Assembly: GCF_016917755.1 (NCBI RefSeq)
Contig: NZ_CP070326.1
Location: 9,424,001-9,488,000, forward strand
Direction of reading: 5' to 3'
Source of the DNA: Streptomyces noursei
GTDB taxonomy: Bacteria; Actinomycetota; Actinomycetes; Streptomycetales; Streptomycetaceae
Length of the DNA: 64,000 bases
Shown piece after piece: positions 22,429-30,869 of the stretch. Every line of letters starts with the position of its first letter. Position 1 is the stretch's first letter. Under the pieces are notes generated by a model, which ran no database searches, was not told where the DNA came from, and was given only the letters and a program-made list of their open reading frames with translations. Made by a program: the position numbers and the translations under genes.

Positions 22429-23610
22429 TCAGGAAGGCGGCCGGTGGCCGATCTCGGCGAAGACCTCCTCGGTGTGCTCGCCGACCCGCGGGCAGTGCCG
22501 GTGCAGGCCGGCCGGTGTGGCCCAGAAGCGCACGGGCTGGCCGATGAGGCGGTAGCCGCCCTCGGTGGGGTGTTCGGCCTCCCGGAGCAGACCGCCTTCG
22601 GCGGCGTAGGCGCTGGTGGCGGCCTCCGTCAGGCTCAGCACCGGGGCGGCGGGGATGCTGGTCGCGTCGCAGAACTCCTGCCATTGCGCGTTGGTGTGCC
22701 GGGTCGTGAACTCACCGACCAGTACGTAGAGTTCGTCGGCGTTGTGGACGCGCGCGGCGTACGACGCGAAGCGCGGGTCGTCGGCCAGTTCCGGGCGGCC
22801 CACGAAGGCGAAGAAGTCGCGCCAGTTGCGGTCGCTGTAGGGCAGGATGCACATCCAGCCGTCCGCCGTGCGGGAGGCCGTGCGGCGGGGGCTGAGCGCC
22901 CGCGGGTAGCCGATCGGCCCCTCGGGCGGGCTGAGGGTCGCCGCTGCCAGGTGCTCGACGAGGTTGAAGGCCAGCATGGTGTCGGCCATCGGGACCTCGA
23001 CGTGCTGGCCTTGGCCGGTGCGGTCGCGATGGTGGAGCGCGGCGAGCACCGACTGCACGATCACCAGGCCGCAGATCTTGTCGGCCAGCACGGTGGGGAC
23101 GTAGTGCGGGACGCCGCTGACCTGTTCGTTCAGCCACACCAGGCCGGAGGCCGCCTGCACGACGTCGTCATAGGCCGCGTGCCCGCCGAGGGGGGAATCG
23201 CTGCGGAAGCCCTGGGCGTTGAGGTAGACCAGGCCGGAGTTGACGGCCGCCACGTCCTCGTAGGCCAGGTCGAGGCGCCGCAGGGCCTGCGGGCGGACGT
23301 TGGTGAGGAAGACGTCCGCGCTCGCGAGGAGGGCGAGCAGGGCGTCGCGGCCGCCCGGGGCCTTGAGGTCGAGGGCGACGCTGCGCTTGTTGCGGTTGAG
23401 GTTGAGGGTCATCACCCCCATCCCGGGGTTGCGGGTCGGCGGGTAGTGGCGGGTCAGGTCACCGGTCGGCGGTTCGACCTTGATCACGTCCGCCCCCAGG
23501 TCGCCGAGCTGTTGGGCCGCGTACGGGCCCATGATCACGCTGGCCAGCTCGACCACCCGCACGCCGTCCAGTGGACCGACGCCACCGTCCGTTTCCCGTC
23601 CTGTCGACAT
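22429..23610 (-). CDS. Family III CoA transferase (CaiB/BaiF type)
   Basis: A 393-aa protein starting at ATG 23610 with GGAGA upstream. It has the class III hallmarks: LDGVRVVELASVIMGPYAAQQLGDLGADVIKVEPP at the start, the catalytic-Asp segment (RNKRSVALDLKAP then later TGQGQHVEVPMADTM) and C-terminal ERTN-type loops. These enzymes move CoA between carboxylic acids, for example activating a catabolic acid. It is the first gene of a minus-strand operon (CoA transferase, enoyl-CoA hydratase, two acyl-CoA dehydrogenases) and divergent from a LysR regulator. Confidence 0.92.
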   Translation of the reverse strand: MSTGRETDGGVGPLDGVRVVELASVIMGPYAAQQLGDLGADVIKVEPPTGDLTRHYPPTRNPGMGVMTLNLNRNKRSVALDLKAPGGRDALLALLASADVFLTNVRPQALRRLDLAYEDVAAVNSGLVYLNAQGFRSDSPLGGHAAYDDVVQAASGLVWLNEQVSGVPHYVPTVLADKICGLVIVQSVLAALHHRDRTGQGQHVEVPMADTMLAFNLVEHLAAATLSPPEGPIGYPRALSPRRTASRTADGWMCILPYSDRNWRDFFAFVGRPELADDPRFASYAARVHNADELYVLVGEFTTRHTNAQWQEFCDATSIPAAPVLSLTEAATSAYAAEGGLLREAEHPTEGGYRLIGQPVRFWATPAGLHRHCPRVGEHTEEVFAEIGHRPPS

Positions 23611-23683
23611 GGCATGTCTCCGATCTCCGCCGGGGCCGGCTTCGCGCACCGGACCGTTGACAGCCAGTCAAGTCCTCGGTGAC

Positions 23684-23735
23684 CCATATCGTCCAATACT
23701 TCTTCCCTACGGCTTACATATGCTGTGCGATATGG
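23684..23735. promoter_or_regulatory. Inverted repeat at the LysR / CoA operon divergent promoter
   Basis: CCATATCG at 23684-23691 and its exact complement CGATATGG at 23728-23735 flank about 36 bases. One arm overlaps the likely LysR start codon. Placement suits autoregulation by the LysR protein together with control of the divergent CoA operon. Confidence 0.4.
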
Positions 23736-24646
23736 AATTGACCCAGCGCATCCTCCAACAGATCGTCGTGTTGGCCGAGGAACAGCACTTCGGCCGCGCT
23801 GCCGAGCGGCTCGCCATGCGGCAGCCACCACTCAGCCAGGCGATCCAGCGACTGGAACGCGGCCTCGGCGTCGCCCTGTTCGAGCGCCTGCCGCGGGGAG
23901 CCCGACTCACCCCGGCCGGCCGCGCGTTCGCCGAGGACGCCCGGCGGCTGCTCGAAGCACAGGCCGCCGCCGTGGACCGGGCCCGGCGGATCGCCAGCGG
24001 ACACGAGGGCGAGCTCCGGCTCGGGTTCATCAGCAGCCTCGGCTACGACTTCCTGCCGCGCCTACTGCGCCGCACCCACGCGCAGTTGCCCGATCTGCGG
24101 CTGCACCTGGGCCAGCACCCCTCCGCGGAACTGGTCGACATGCTCCAGGCCGGGACGCTCGACCTCGCACTGGTCCGGCTCCCCGTCACCGGCACGGAAC
24201 GACTGACCGTCCGGCGGATCGGCGTGGAACGGCTGATGGCGGTCCTTCCCGAACACCATCCGCTGGTCGCCACGTCACGCCTCGACCTGCGGGAGCTCGC
24301 CGAGGAGCAGTTCGCGGTGCCCAAGCCCGGCGCCCTGCCCGGACTGGCCGAGCAGGTTGCGCTCGCCTGCGCGCAGGCCGGCTTCACGCCCCGACCACGC
24401 GGCCAGGCGGACGACCTGCCGGGGTTGCTCAGCTACGTCGCCGCCGGGCTGTGCCTGGCGCTCGCCCCCGAGCAGGTGCGCACGTTGGGCATCCCGGGCG
24501 TGGTCTACCGTCCCCTGCACGGCGATTCCCCCTACCTGGAGAGCACGGTCGCCGCCGTGCACCGCGCGGACGGCCCCGATGCCGCCGTGCAACAGGTCCT
24601 GAAGCTGATCGAGCCGGATCTGCCGACGGTCGAGTACACGCCGTAG
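23732..24646 (+). CDS. LysR-family transcriptional regulator
   Basis: A 304-aa LysR protein. MELTQRILQQIVVLAEEQHF begins the winged helix, whose recognition part is AAERLAMRQPPLSQAIQRLERGLGVALFER. The effector-binding domain (90-300) begins at GELRLGFISS. ATG 23732 gives the family's usual start; ATG 23720 adds four residues. It is divergent from the CoA transferase operon and very likely regulates it in response to a pathway intermediate. Confidence 0.93.
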   Translation: MELTQRILQQIVVLAEEQHFGRAAERLAMRQPPLSQAIQRLERGLGVALFERLPRGARLTPAGRAFAEDARRLLEAQAAAVDRARRIASGHEGELRLGFISSLGYDFLPRLLRRTHAQLPDLRLHLGQHPSAELVDMLQAGTLDLALVRLPVTGTERLTVRRIGVERLMAVLPEHHPLVATSRLDLRELAEEQFAVPKPGALPGLAEQVALACAQAGFTPRPRGQADDLPGLLSYVAAGLCLALAPEQVRTLGIPGVVYRPLHGDSPYLESTVAAVHRADGPDAAVQQVLKLIEPDLPTVEYTP

Positions 24647-25214
24647 ACCGAAGTGACCACGTTGCGCGGGGCAGGTCGCTTCACACCGGGATTGCGTTCT
24701 TGGGGATTGCCTGGAAGGTCCTGAACGAACTCTCGGTGCGCCATTGCCATTTCCTTGGTTCACACCCTGATCACCCGGCGTCAGACTGGCTGAAAGTGTT
24801 CCTTGCGAACCGCTGGGGAGAGGGCGGGCTGAGGCCCGGTCAAGGGATCGACCTCACCGATCTCCTCCCCCTCCCCGCGGTGCGGCTGTTGCTGGAAGGG
24901 CGGGTGCGAGGTGCGCAATTTCCTGAAGCGCAGCAGCCGTGGGCGGCAGTCCCACCCGCACACCCGGCAGACCGATGTCACCCCCTCGCTCCCGAGGGGG
25001 CGTGCCGCGATCCGTCCTGTGCCCAGACCGGGACGGCCGCAGACCCACGTCGTGGCGTGATCCGTCGGCGGCAGACCGACGCGCGTCCATACCGACCCGG
25101 GGCCGAGCCACCCCCTGCGCGGGGCCTGCCCGCGCACCCACGGCCGCGGCTGCCGCCATGGGCGGCCCGCCGAGCCCGCTCTTCGCGGGACCGTCCACCA
25201 GAAGCGAGGTCGAT
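24647..25214. other. Intergenic stretch with one hairpin, no recognised gene
   Basis: About 570 bp between the LysR gene and the carbonic anhydrase gene. Open frames run through it but codon use and composition do not support a gene, and no motif was found. A GC hairpin (8-bp stem, arms 24981-24988 and 24993-25000, CCCCCTCG/CGAGGGGG) could be a terminator. The 3' part might also be an unrecognised extended 5' region of the carbonic anhydrase gene. Confidence 0.45.
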
Positions 25215-25844
25215 GTGCAAGCGTTCCTGGACCACGCCCGTAGCTTTCCCCAACGCGTCACCCAACAGGGCGGCAACTTGGGCAAGTTGGCTCATGGCCA
25301 ACGGCCGATGGCGCTGTTCATCACGTGCGCGGACTCCCGCGTGGTCCCCACCATGTTCACCGGAGCCCGCCCCGGCGAACTGTTCGAATTACGGGTAGCG
25401 GGCAACATCGTCCCTCGCTACCGGCCCCAGGCGGCCTGTGGCGTCGCCGCGACACTTGAGTACGCGGTCACCGCCCTGCACGTACCCGACATCATCGTCT
25501 GCAGCCACTCACACTGCGCCGCCGTGCAGGGCCTGATGCACCCGCGTCAACTGTCGTTCCTGCCGCTGCTGGAGAAGTGGCTCAGCCTCTCCGGCCACGG
25601 GACACGTGCCGCAGGCGAACCGCCGACCGCACGCACGGCACGCGTGACACATTCCGACCGTCCGGACCCCGACACCGTTGCCCAGCTCCACACGCTGCTA
25701 CAGCTGGGCAACATACGCTCGTACCCGTTCGCCGCCACGAGGATCGCGGCGGGGAAGCTACGCCTGCACGGCTGGTTCTACGCCGTCGAGACGGGACAGG
25801 TCTACGTTGAACATCCGGGCAGCTGCCGCTTCCAGCCCCTGTGA
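25215..25844 (+). CDS. Beta-class carbonic anhydrase
   Basis: A 209-aa protein starting at GTG 25215, five bases after GAGG. Zinc ligands and catalytic residues are clear: Cys38, Asp40 and Arg42 in FITCADSRVV, then His98 and Cys101 in CSHSHCAAV. The core AGNIVPRY and AATLEYAVTAL matches the family, which interconverts CO2 and bicarbonate. Close relatives are sometimes the C-terminal part of SulP anion transporters; no transporter was found upstream here. ATG 25158 would add a Pro-rich stretch and is less likely. Confidence 0.88.
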   Translation: MQAFLDHARSFPQRVTQQGGNLGKLAHGQRPMALFITCADSRVVPTMFTGARPGELFELRVAGNIVPRYRPQAACGVAATLEYAVTALHVPDIIVCSHSHCAAVQGLMHPRQLSFLPLLEKWLSLSGHGTRAAGEPPTARTARVTHSDRPDPDTVAQLHTLLQLGNIRSYPFAATRIAAGKLRLHGWFYAVETGQVYVEHPGSCRFQPL

Positions 25845-25923
25845 ACGGCATGCCGTAGCGCTGTGAGCTTCCCCCCTCGGGACGATCCGGCCCCGGACGG
25901 CTTCGATCACGCCGCTAGCGCCG

Positions 25924-27651
25924 CTAACAACGGACTGGCCAGCCGCTCTGCCGGATGACGTTGTCGGCGGACATCCAACCCGCGTTCTTCGTCCCGCCGA
26001 TGCGGACGTAGAGCCACTTGTGGCCGTAGGCGTTCTCGACCGAGCAGTGGAACCACAGCTTCGTGCCTGACGTGGTCGCGGCCACAGAGGAGCAGACCTG
26101 GTAGGGCCCCGTCAGGATGTGGTGATCGCCGGACAGGTAGCCGTACATTCCCGGCTTCGGGTCGTGGTGGCTCCAGCCGCTGCACGTCGTGGGCCCCGAA
26201 CTGGGCTTGGCCGAAGGGGAAGCGGACGTGCTCGGCGTGGCACCGGGCTTGGTCGACGGCGGGGCGGAGGAGGGAGTGGTCGCGCCGGACGGGTTTCCGG
26301 ATCCCGTGGACGGCGAGGAGCCCGGGGAGTTGATGCCGTCGGCTGTTCCGCCGCCGCTCGGCTGGCCGCTGCCCACCGGGGAACTGGCTCCGGGCGCTGC
26401 CTGCGGCCCGTTGCCGTCCGCCGCACCGGGCTGCGCGGTCAAGGCGTACGTGACACCGCCTCCCGCGAGCACGACGAAGGCGGCCGCGGCCGCGATGAGG
26501 GTACGACGTGAGCGCCGGCCGCGGCCTGCGGCGGGGCCGGCACCGTGAGCGTGGCCCGCGGTCGGCATGCAGGGCTGGGTGACGGGCGGCGGGACGGACG
26601 GCGGGTAACCGGTGTGCGCAGGCTGCGGGGACGACGGGTGGAGCGGCGGCACGGCACCGAATCCGGGCGGCGGCGCCGGGGTGGCTGCCTGGGGAGGCGT
26701 CGGGCCAACGGCCTGTACCGGCGGAGGGGCGGGGGCCATGGGAGCCGGCGGCGCGAGGTTCATCGTCCTGCCCGCGGCCGCCCACTGCAGCATTTCACGC
26801 GCCTGCTCGGCCGTGGGCCGGTTCTTCGGCTCCTTCGCCATCAGTGCCTGCAGCACCGGCGTCAGCGGCCCCGCGCGCCGGGGCTCCGGCAGCGGCTCGG
26901 TGACGATCGCCGACAAGGTGGACCACACGGACGTCCGGCGGAACGGTGACGTGCCTTCCACCGCCGCGTACAGCGTCATGCCGAGCGACCAGATGTCCGA
27001 CGCGGGGCTGGGCACCGTGCCCCGCGCGCGCTCCGGCGGCAGGTAGTCCAGGGAGCCGACCAGCTGACCGCTGTGGGTCAGCTTGGCCATGGCCTCGTCG
27101 CCGGAGGCATCCATGGAGGCGATGCCGAAATCGGTGAGCACGACCCGCCCGCCGTGCTCCAGCAGCACGTTCGCCGGCTTGACGTCCCGGTGCAGTACGC
27201 CCACCCGGTGCGCGGCGTCGAGCGCGTCCATCAGCTTGGCGCCGATCGCCGCCGCCTCGTGCGGCTCCAGCGTGCCGCGCTCCGTCAGCACGTCGTCGAG
27301 CGAAGGTCCGTCGACGAGTTCCATGACGATGACCGGCAGGCCCTGCTCCTCGGTCACGTCGTGCACGGTGACCACGCCACTGTGCCGAATACGGGCGGCG
27401 GCCTGCGCCTCCCGCTGCATCCGGGTCCGCAGATCGGCCAGTTCGGGTGCGGAGGCGTCGGTGAAGGCCCGCAGTACCTTGACGGCGACCTCGCGGTTCA
27501 GCAGTTGGTCCACGGCCCGGGCGACCACGCCCATGCCGCCCCGCCCGATCGTCGCGGTCACCCGGTATCGGCCCCCGAGGACCTTGCCTATCAGCTCTTC
27601 GCCGCTCGCTCCCCCGGCCGTCACCGCACGCTCCGTTCCTTCGCCGCTCAT
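25924..27651 (-). CDS. Transmembrane Ser/Thr protein kinase (PknB type) with extracellular domain
   Basis: A 575-aa protein starting at ATG 27651. The kinase domain (about 28-285) has the Gly loop GRGGMGVV, Lys58 in VAVKVL, the catalytic LHRDVKPANVLL and the metal-binding LTDFGIAS. A Pro-rich juxtamembrane region follows, then one transmembrane helix (about 385-405, AAAAAFVVLAGGGVTYAL) and a Ser/Pro/Thr-rich linker. The C-terminal 85 residues are extracellular, Cys-containing and SH3-like (LWFHCSVENAYGHKWLYVRIGG). It is not a PASTA kinase. The domain probably senses an envelope signal. The tRNA-fMet gene lies about 250 bp upstream on the other strand. Confidence 0.93.
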   Translation of the reverse strand: MSGEGTERAVTAGGASGEELIGKVLGGRYRVTATIGRGGMGVVARAVDQLLNREVAVKVLRAFTDASAPELADLRTRMQREAQAAARIRHSGVVTVHDVTEEQGLPVIVMELVDGPSLDDVLTERGTLEPHEAAAIGAKLMDALDAAHRVGVLHRDVKPANVLLEHGGRVVLTDFGIASMDASGDEAMAKLTHSGQLVGSLDYLPPERARGTVPSPASDIWSLGMTLYAAVEGTSPFRRTSVWSTLSAIVTEPLPEPRRAGPLTPVLQALMAKEPKNRPTAEQAREMLQWAAAGRTMNLAPPAPMAPAPPPVQAVGPTPPQAATPAPPPGFGAVPPLHPSSPQPAHTGYPPSVPPPVTQPCMPTAGHAHGAGPAAGRGRRSRRTLIAAAAAFVVLAGGGVTYALTAQPGAADGNGPQAAPGASSPVGSGQPSGGGTADGINSPGSSPSTGSGNPSGATTPSSAPPSTKPGATPSTSASPSAKPSSGPTTCSGWSHHDPKPGMYGYLSGDHHILTGPYQVCSSVAATTSGTKLWFHCSVENAYGHKWLYVRIGGTKNAGWMSADNVIRQSGWPVRC

Positions 27652-27900
27652 CGCTTTTCGCCGTTCGTCCCTGGCGCCCCAGAGTAGAGGCAGCAAAACC
27701 GGAGGCGACACGGGGAGGGGATCGCACAGCGGCGCCCCGGCGGGCGGATACCGCGTTCTCCGCCGCGGCGCTGCGGACGCGCTCCGTCAAGGAGCGCTCG
27801 GCTCCGAGGTCGATGCGGTGGCCCGAAAAGCCCGGCGTCGGGCCGGGGCGGAGGTCGATTCGGCCGATCCGGGGAAGTGCCGTAGAGTTGCTGTTGTCGA

Positions 27901-27974
27901 CGCGGGGTGGAGCAGCTCGGTAGCTCGCTGGGCTCATAACCCAGAGGTCGCAGGTTCAAATCCTGTCCCCGCTA
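27901..27974 (+). tRNA. Initiator tRNA-fMet (CAT)
   Basis: A 74-base cloverleaf with anticodon CAT at 27935-27937. Acceptor arms CGCGGGG and CCCCGCT leave position 1-72 unpaired (C-U), the anticodon stem has three G-C pairs (CTGGG/CCCAG) and the T loop is TTCAAAT, all marks of an initiator. The discriminator is A and the 3' CCA is not encoded. Confidence 0.97.
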
Positions 27975-27981
27975 CTCACAT

Positions 27982-28014
27982 GGGAAGGCCCGGTGGTTTC
28001 CACCGGGCCTTCCC
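27982..28014 (+). terminator. Hairpin terminator after tRNA-fMet
   Basis: A perfect 15-bp stem (arms 27982-27996 and 28000-28014, GGGAAGGCCCGGTGG) with a 3-base TTT loop, eight bases beyond the tRNA. It may also end transcription arriving from the lasso cluster on the other strand. Confidence 0.85.
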
Positions 28015-28073
28015 TGTTCGTTCCCACTGTTCGTTCCCTGACGGCGGCCCGGCCGACGGTTGAGAGACCCGGG

Positions 28074-28499
28074 TCAGGCCCCTTCCGCCGGCACCGAGAA
28101 CAGGGGTCGGAAGTAGGAAGGGTCCGCCTTCTCCTCGACCATGCGTCCCTCGGCCTCGACCCACGCATGGGCGCCGAACGGTAGACGGGCCCGTACTCCC
28201 ACCGTCCAGGTGGGCCAGGTGCCGCGCGCCCGGCAGAGCAGGACGGTCGCCAGCGAGCGAGGCAGGCACCCCTCGTCCCCGGCGCAGCGAAGGCTGACGG
28301 CCACCACGGCGTCCCGGGCGGCGCGGGCCTCCGCGTACGTGGCCGCGCGGGCGCCCCTGCGCAGGCGGGTCAGTATGGCGCGGGTCCGGGCCGGCGGCTT
28401 GGCGGCCAGGCGCCGGGCGACGGCAACGGCGAGCAGCACCAGAAGGCGGCGGCCCGGCGAGAGCCGGACCTCCGTGCGGTGCGGTACGACCGAGCTCAC
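28074..28499 (-). CDS. Lasso peptide biosynthesis protein B2 (leader peptidase)
   Basis: A 141-aa transglutaminase-like cysteine protease. Its GTG start overlaps the B1 stop as GTGA, so B1 and B2 are translationally coupled. The catalytic Cys is in DEGCLPRSLAT near residue 80; the catalytic His is in FGAHAWVEAEGRMV near 112, the usual AHAWVE motif. Length fits stand-alone B2 proteins of actinobacteria, which cut the leader peptide off the precursor after B1 delivers it. It is the last gene of the lasso cluster, ending about 60 bp from the tRNA terminator. Confidence 0.92.
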   Translation of the reverse strand: MSSVVPHRTEVRLSPGRRLLVLLAVAVARRLAAKPPARTRAILTRLRRGARAATYAEARAARDAVVAVSLRCAGDEGCLPRSLATVLLCRARGTWPTWTVGVRARLPFGAHAWVEAEGRMVEEKADPSYFRPLFSVPAEGA

Positions 28500-28756
28500 G
28501 CCTGCTGCACCACCTTCGCCTGCCGGAGACTGGCCATCAGCTGCTCCACGTCCGCGCGGGCACGCGGCTCGTCGACGTCGAAGGAGGCCATCAGCCGCTC
28601 GGTGGCCTCCTGCACCGTGCTGCCCTCGACCAGGGCGCGGAAGGCGAGGGAGGCGGTCGCGTTGAGCTGCCAGTAGCGGCCGTCGCTGCCGTTCAGCAGA
28701 ACGGTTCCGTAGTCGGTGTCCACGGTCGAGACGTCGGGGTGCAGTCTCCATGTCAT
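28496..28756 (-). CDS. Lasso peptide B1 protein (PqqD-like leader-binding RRE)
   Basis: An 86-aa protein starting at ATG 28756 with GGAG 7 bases upstream. It has the small winged-helix RiPP-recognition fold: three strands (VSTVDTDYGTVLLNGSDGRYWQLN) followed by helices (TASLAFRALVEGSTVQEATERL). Such B1 proteins bind the precursor leader through its YxxP and following residues and present it to B2. It is 31 bp downstream of the cyclase gene and overlaps B2. Confidence 0.93.
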   Translation of the reverse strand: MTWRLHPDVSTVDTDYGTVLLNGSDGRYWQLNATASLAFRALVEGSTVQEATERLMASFDVDEPRARADVEQLMASLRQAKVVQQA

Positions 28757-28787
28757 GGTTGTCTCCTGCTCGGGTCCTGTGGCGGGC

Positions 28788-30608
28788 TCAGGGGCGGGTG
28801 GCGGCTGCCGGTTGGAAGGCCGTTGCCCGGGCCCATAGTTCGCAGCTGAGCGCGGACTGCATCGCACCTTGGTGGAGGCTGTTGGTGTAGGGCAGGTCGA
28901 ACAGCTCGCGCAGCGGTCCGGGGTCGACCAGGCCCAGGGCGGCCAGGCGGGAATCGTCCCAGAGTTCCGCGAGTTCCCGACGGTGCGCTTCGAAGCCCTC
29001 GGCGACGATGGTGGTGCCGTCACCTTTGGTCCGCCGGGTCAGCACCTCCGGCGGCATGACGTCCGCCATCGCCGCCTTGATGAGGGGTTTGAACTCCCAG
29101 GGAGTGACACGTTGTTCGGGTCGAACGGCCAGGCATGCCTGGATGACGCGGTCGTCGAGGAAGGGGGAGGTATGGCTGAAGTCCCCGGTCTCGGTCAGTT
29201 GGTGGCACTGGCGGACCATCCGTCCGGCGTCCTGGATGGCCAGGAGGTCGTTGTGCCGCCCTCGCGTCGACGCGAGTGGCTCGACGGTTGCGGCCGTGTC
29301 GCGCAGGGTGCGGGTCACCAGGTCCCTGGCGTCCGGGGTGAGCCATGCGGGCAGGCCCGGGAAGTGGCCCCAGGCGGACAGCGGGCTCGGGGTGCGAAGG
29401 GCGCGGCCGTGGGCCCGGTCCGTGAACCAGCGGCGGTAGGAGTGGCCCTCCAGCAGACCTCGGGCCTCGGTGCCCCAGTTGCTCCGGCGTAGTTGGGTCA
29501 GCACCCTGAGGCGCTGGGCGGCCAACAGCGGCCGGTGGCGCAACAGGTCGTGGTGATAGGCCGGGTGACCGCACAGCAGTTGGTCCCCACCGAGTCCGTC
29601 GAGGTGCAGCCGCGAGCCGTGCGCGAGGGCCCGCTGTCGGACGGCGCGCAGTCGGGGCGCGCTCAGTACGGCGGTGGACGGCTCGTCGGGCACGCCCTCC
29701 ACCGCCGTGAGGCCGCCGAAGAACCGCGGCAGTTCGCGGCTGGAGTAGACGATGTGGTTGAGGTCCGGGAGGCCGGCGGCGGCCTGCCTGGCCCACCGGG
29801 CGTCCTCGTCGGCCCGATCGTCGTTCTCCATGGTGAGCACGGTGAGCGAGGGCCGGTGCCGGACGGCCAACAGGGCGATGCTGGTGGAGTCCATGCCGCC
29901 GGAGAGGTCCGCGCTGATCGGCCGGGCGCCGCGGGCGCGCACCCGCACCGCGTCCTCCAGTGCCTGGCGCAACAACTGGCCGCCCGCGGTCAGCGAACGC
30001 ACCGGTTCGGGGGCCTGCCACCAGCGTTCGACCAGTGGCCGCCGGCCGTCCTGCGGCAGTGCCAGGTACCAGCCCGGAGGGACTGCGGAGACATGGCGCC
30101 ACGGCGGCAGGTCGCCCAGCGGGTGCGGCAGCACGTCCAGCGTGCGCAGGGCGAGCAGGGCCGGATCGAGCGGGGTGTCCAGTACGGTCGCCAGGACGTC
30201 CGCGCGGTCGGCGGCGATGGTGAGTGTGCCGAGCTCACCGTGGAAGATCCGGCGCAGCCCGGAGGCGGTGCCCTGTACCCGCAGGCGGCCGCGCACGGAG
30301 GCGACGAGGTGGTAGCTGCCGGCCCAGGCCAGGCCCAGTCGGTCCAGGTCGGTCAGATCGTCGATCCGGTCGGCCGCCGTGGCGAGTTCGTCCCGGGTCG
30401 CCGAGCAGTGGCCGATCACGGCGAGCCGGGTGTCGCCCCGTTCGACCACCAGGACCCGGTCCTCGGCCAGCCGGCCGGCCACACAGGGCCGGCCGGACCG
30501 GTGCCTCAACAGGACACGCACGCCGTCCGTCGGGAACCGGCCGATGGCGGCCGCCGCGCCCTCGTCATCCGGCAGCGCAACGAAGTACTGCCAACCGGCA
30601 TCGGCCAT
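28788..30608 (-). CDS. Lasso peptide macrolactam synthetase (asparagine-synthetase-like protein C)
   Basis: A 606-aa protein of the asparagine synthetase B superfamily. The N-terminal glutaminase-like half begins MADAG and lacks the catalytic Cys2, as expected for lasso cyclases that do not use glutamine. The synthetase half has the ATP pyrophosphatase loop SADLSGGMDSTSIA (233-245, with SGGMDS at 236-241) and downstream LDGLGGDQLLCGH. It adenylates the ring Asp/Glu of the precursor and joins it to the freed N-terminus. ATG 30608 has AAGGACA upstream; the precursor stop is 39 bp before it. Same operon as precursor, B1 and B2. Confidence 0.93.
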   Translation of the reverse strand: MADAGWQYFVALPDDEGAAAAIGRFPTDGVRVLLRHRSGRPCVAGRLAEDRVLVVERGDTRLAVIGHCSATRDELATAADRIDDLTDLDRLGLAWAGSYHLVASVRGRLRVQGTASGLRRIFHGELGTLTIAADRADVLATVLDTPLDPALLALRTLDVLPHPLGDLPPWRHVSAVPPGWYLALPQDGRRPLVERWWQAPEPVRSLTAGGQLLRQALEDAVRVRARGARPISADLSGGMDSTSIALLAVRHRPSLTVLTMENDDRADEDARWARQAAAGLPDLNHIVYSSRELPRFFGGLTAVEGVPDEPSTAVLSAPRLRAVRQRALAHGSRLHLDGLGGDQLLCGHPAYHHDLLRHRPLLAAQRLRVLTQLRRSNWGTEARGLLEGHSYRRWFTDRAHGRALRTPSPLSAWGHFPGLPAWLTPDARDLVTRTLRDTAATVEPLASTRGRHNDLLAIQDAGRMVRQCHQLTETGDFSHTSPFLDDRVIQACLAVRPEQRVTPWEFKPLIKAAMADVMPPEVLTRRTKGDGTTIVAEGFEAHRRELAELWDDSRLAALGLVDPGPLRELFDLPYTNSLHQGAMQSALSCELWARATAFQPAAATRP

Positions 30609-30647
30609 CTCAGTGTCCTTACGGGGTGTGCCGCATCAGCGTCGGCC

Positions 30648-30797
30648 CTAGTGGAGCTTGTCGTAGAAGTGGAAAAGGTTCTCGTAGCCGGTCAGCCCGA
30701 AGTAGCCGGTGTCCTCCTGGAAGGAGCCACACTCGATCATCTTGGGGGCCTCGTAGGTCTGGAGCTTGTCGGTCTCCTGGAGTTCGTTGCCCTGCAT
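30648..30797 (-). CDS. Lasso peptide precursor (49 aa; predicted core YFGLTGYENLFHFYDKLH)
   Basis: A 49-codon gene directly upstream of the lasso cyclase. GGAGG lies 9 bases before ATG 30797; GTG 30800, one codon earlier, is an alternative with spacing 6. The leader (1-31) has the lasso signature YEAPKMIECGSFQEDTG: Tyr15 and Pro18 (YxxP), Gly24, Phe26 and the penultimate Thr30. The core is residues 32-49. Tyr32 would supply the ring amine and Glu39, core position 8, the side-chain carboxylate, giving an 8-residue macrolactam ring. The ten-residue tail NLFHFYDKLH is aromatic-rich and would provide steric plugs. No Cys in the core, so a class II lasso peptide without disulfides. Leader Met20 replaces the usual Leu of YxxPxL. 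Confidence 0.93.
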   Translation of the reverse strand: MQGNELQETDKLQTYEAPKMIECGSFQEDTGYFGLTGYENLFHFYDKLH

Positions 30798-30837
30798 CAC
30801 AGTTCACCTCCCCGTTGACTGGTGCGACGGCCCAGGG

Positions 30838-30869
30838 CGGAACGCGTTCCGGTGCGGAAGGTTCCGCGG
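30838..30869 (-). promoter_or_regulatory. Two tandem palindromes upstream of the lasso precursor
   Basis: CGGAACGCGTTCCG (30838-30851) is a perfect 14-bp palindrome. GCGGAA-GG-TTCCGC (30854-30867) is a second inverted repeat sharing the GGAA/TTCC arms. Their centres are about 16 bp apart, and they sit 41-70 bp upstream of the precursor start, where an operator would control the whole cluster. The binding protein is unknown. Confidence 0.55.

Noticed and set aside
24690..25100. A transposase or SulP transporter preceding the carbonic anhydrase
   Set aside because: Open frames there show no family phrases and uneven codon use; the carbonic anhydrase has its own ribosome site.
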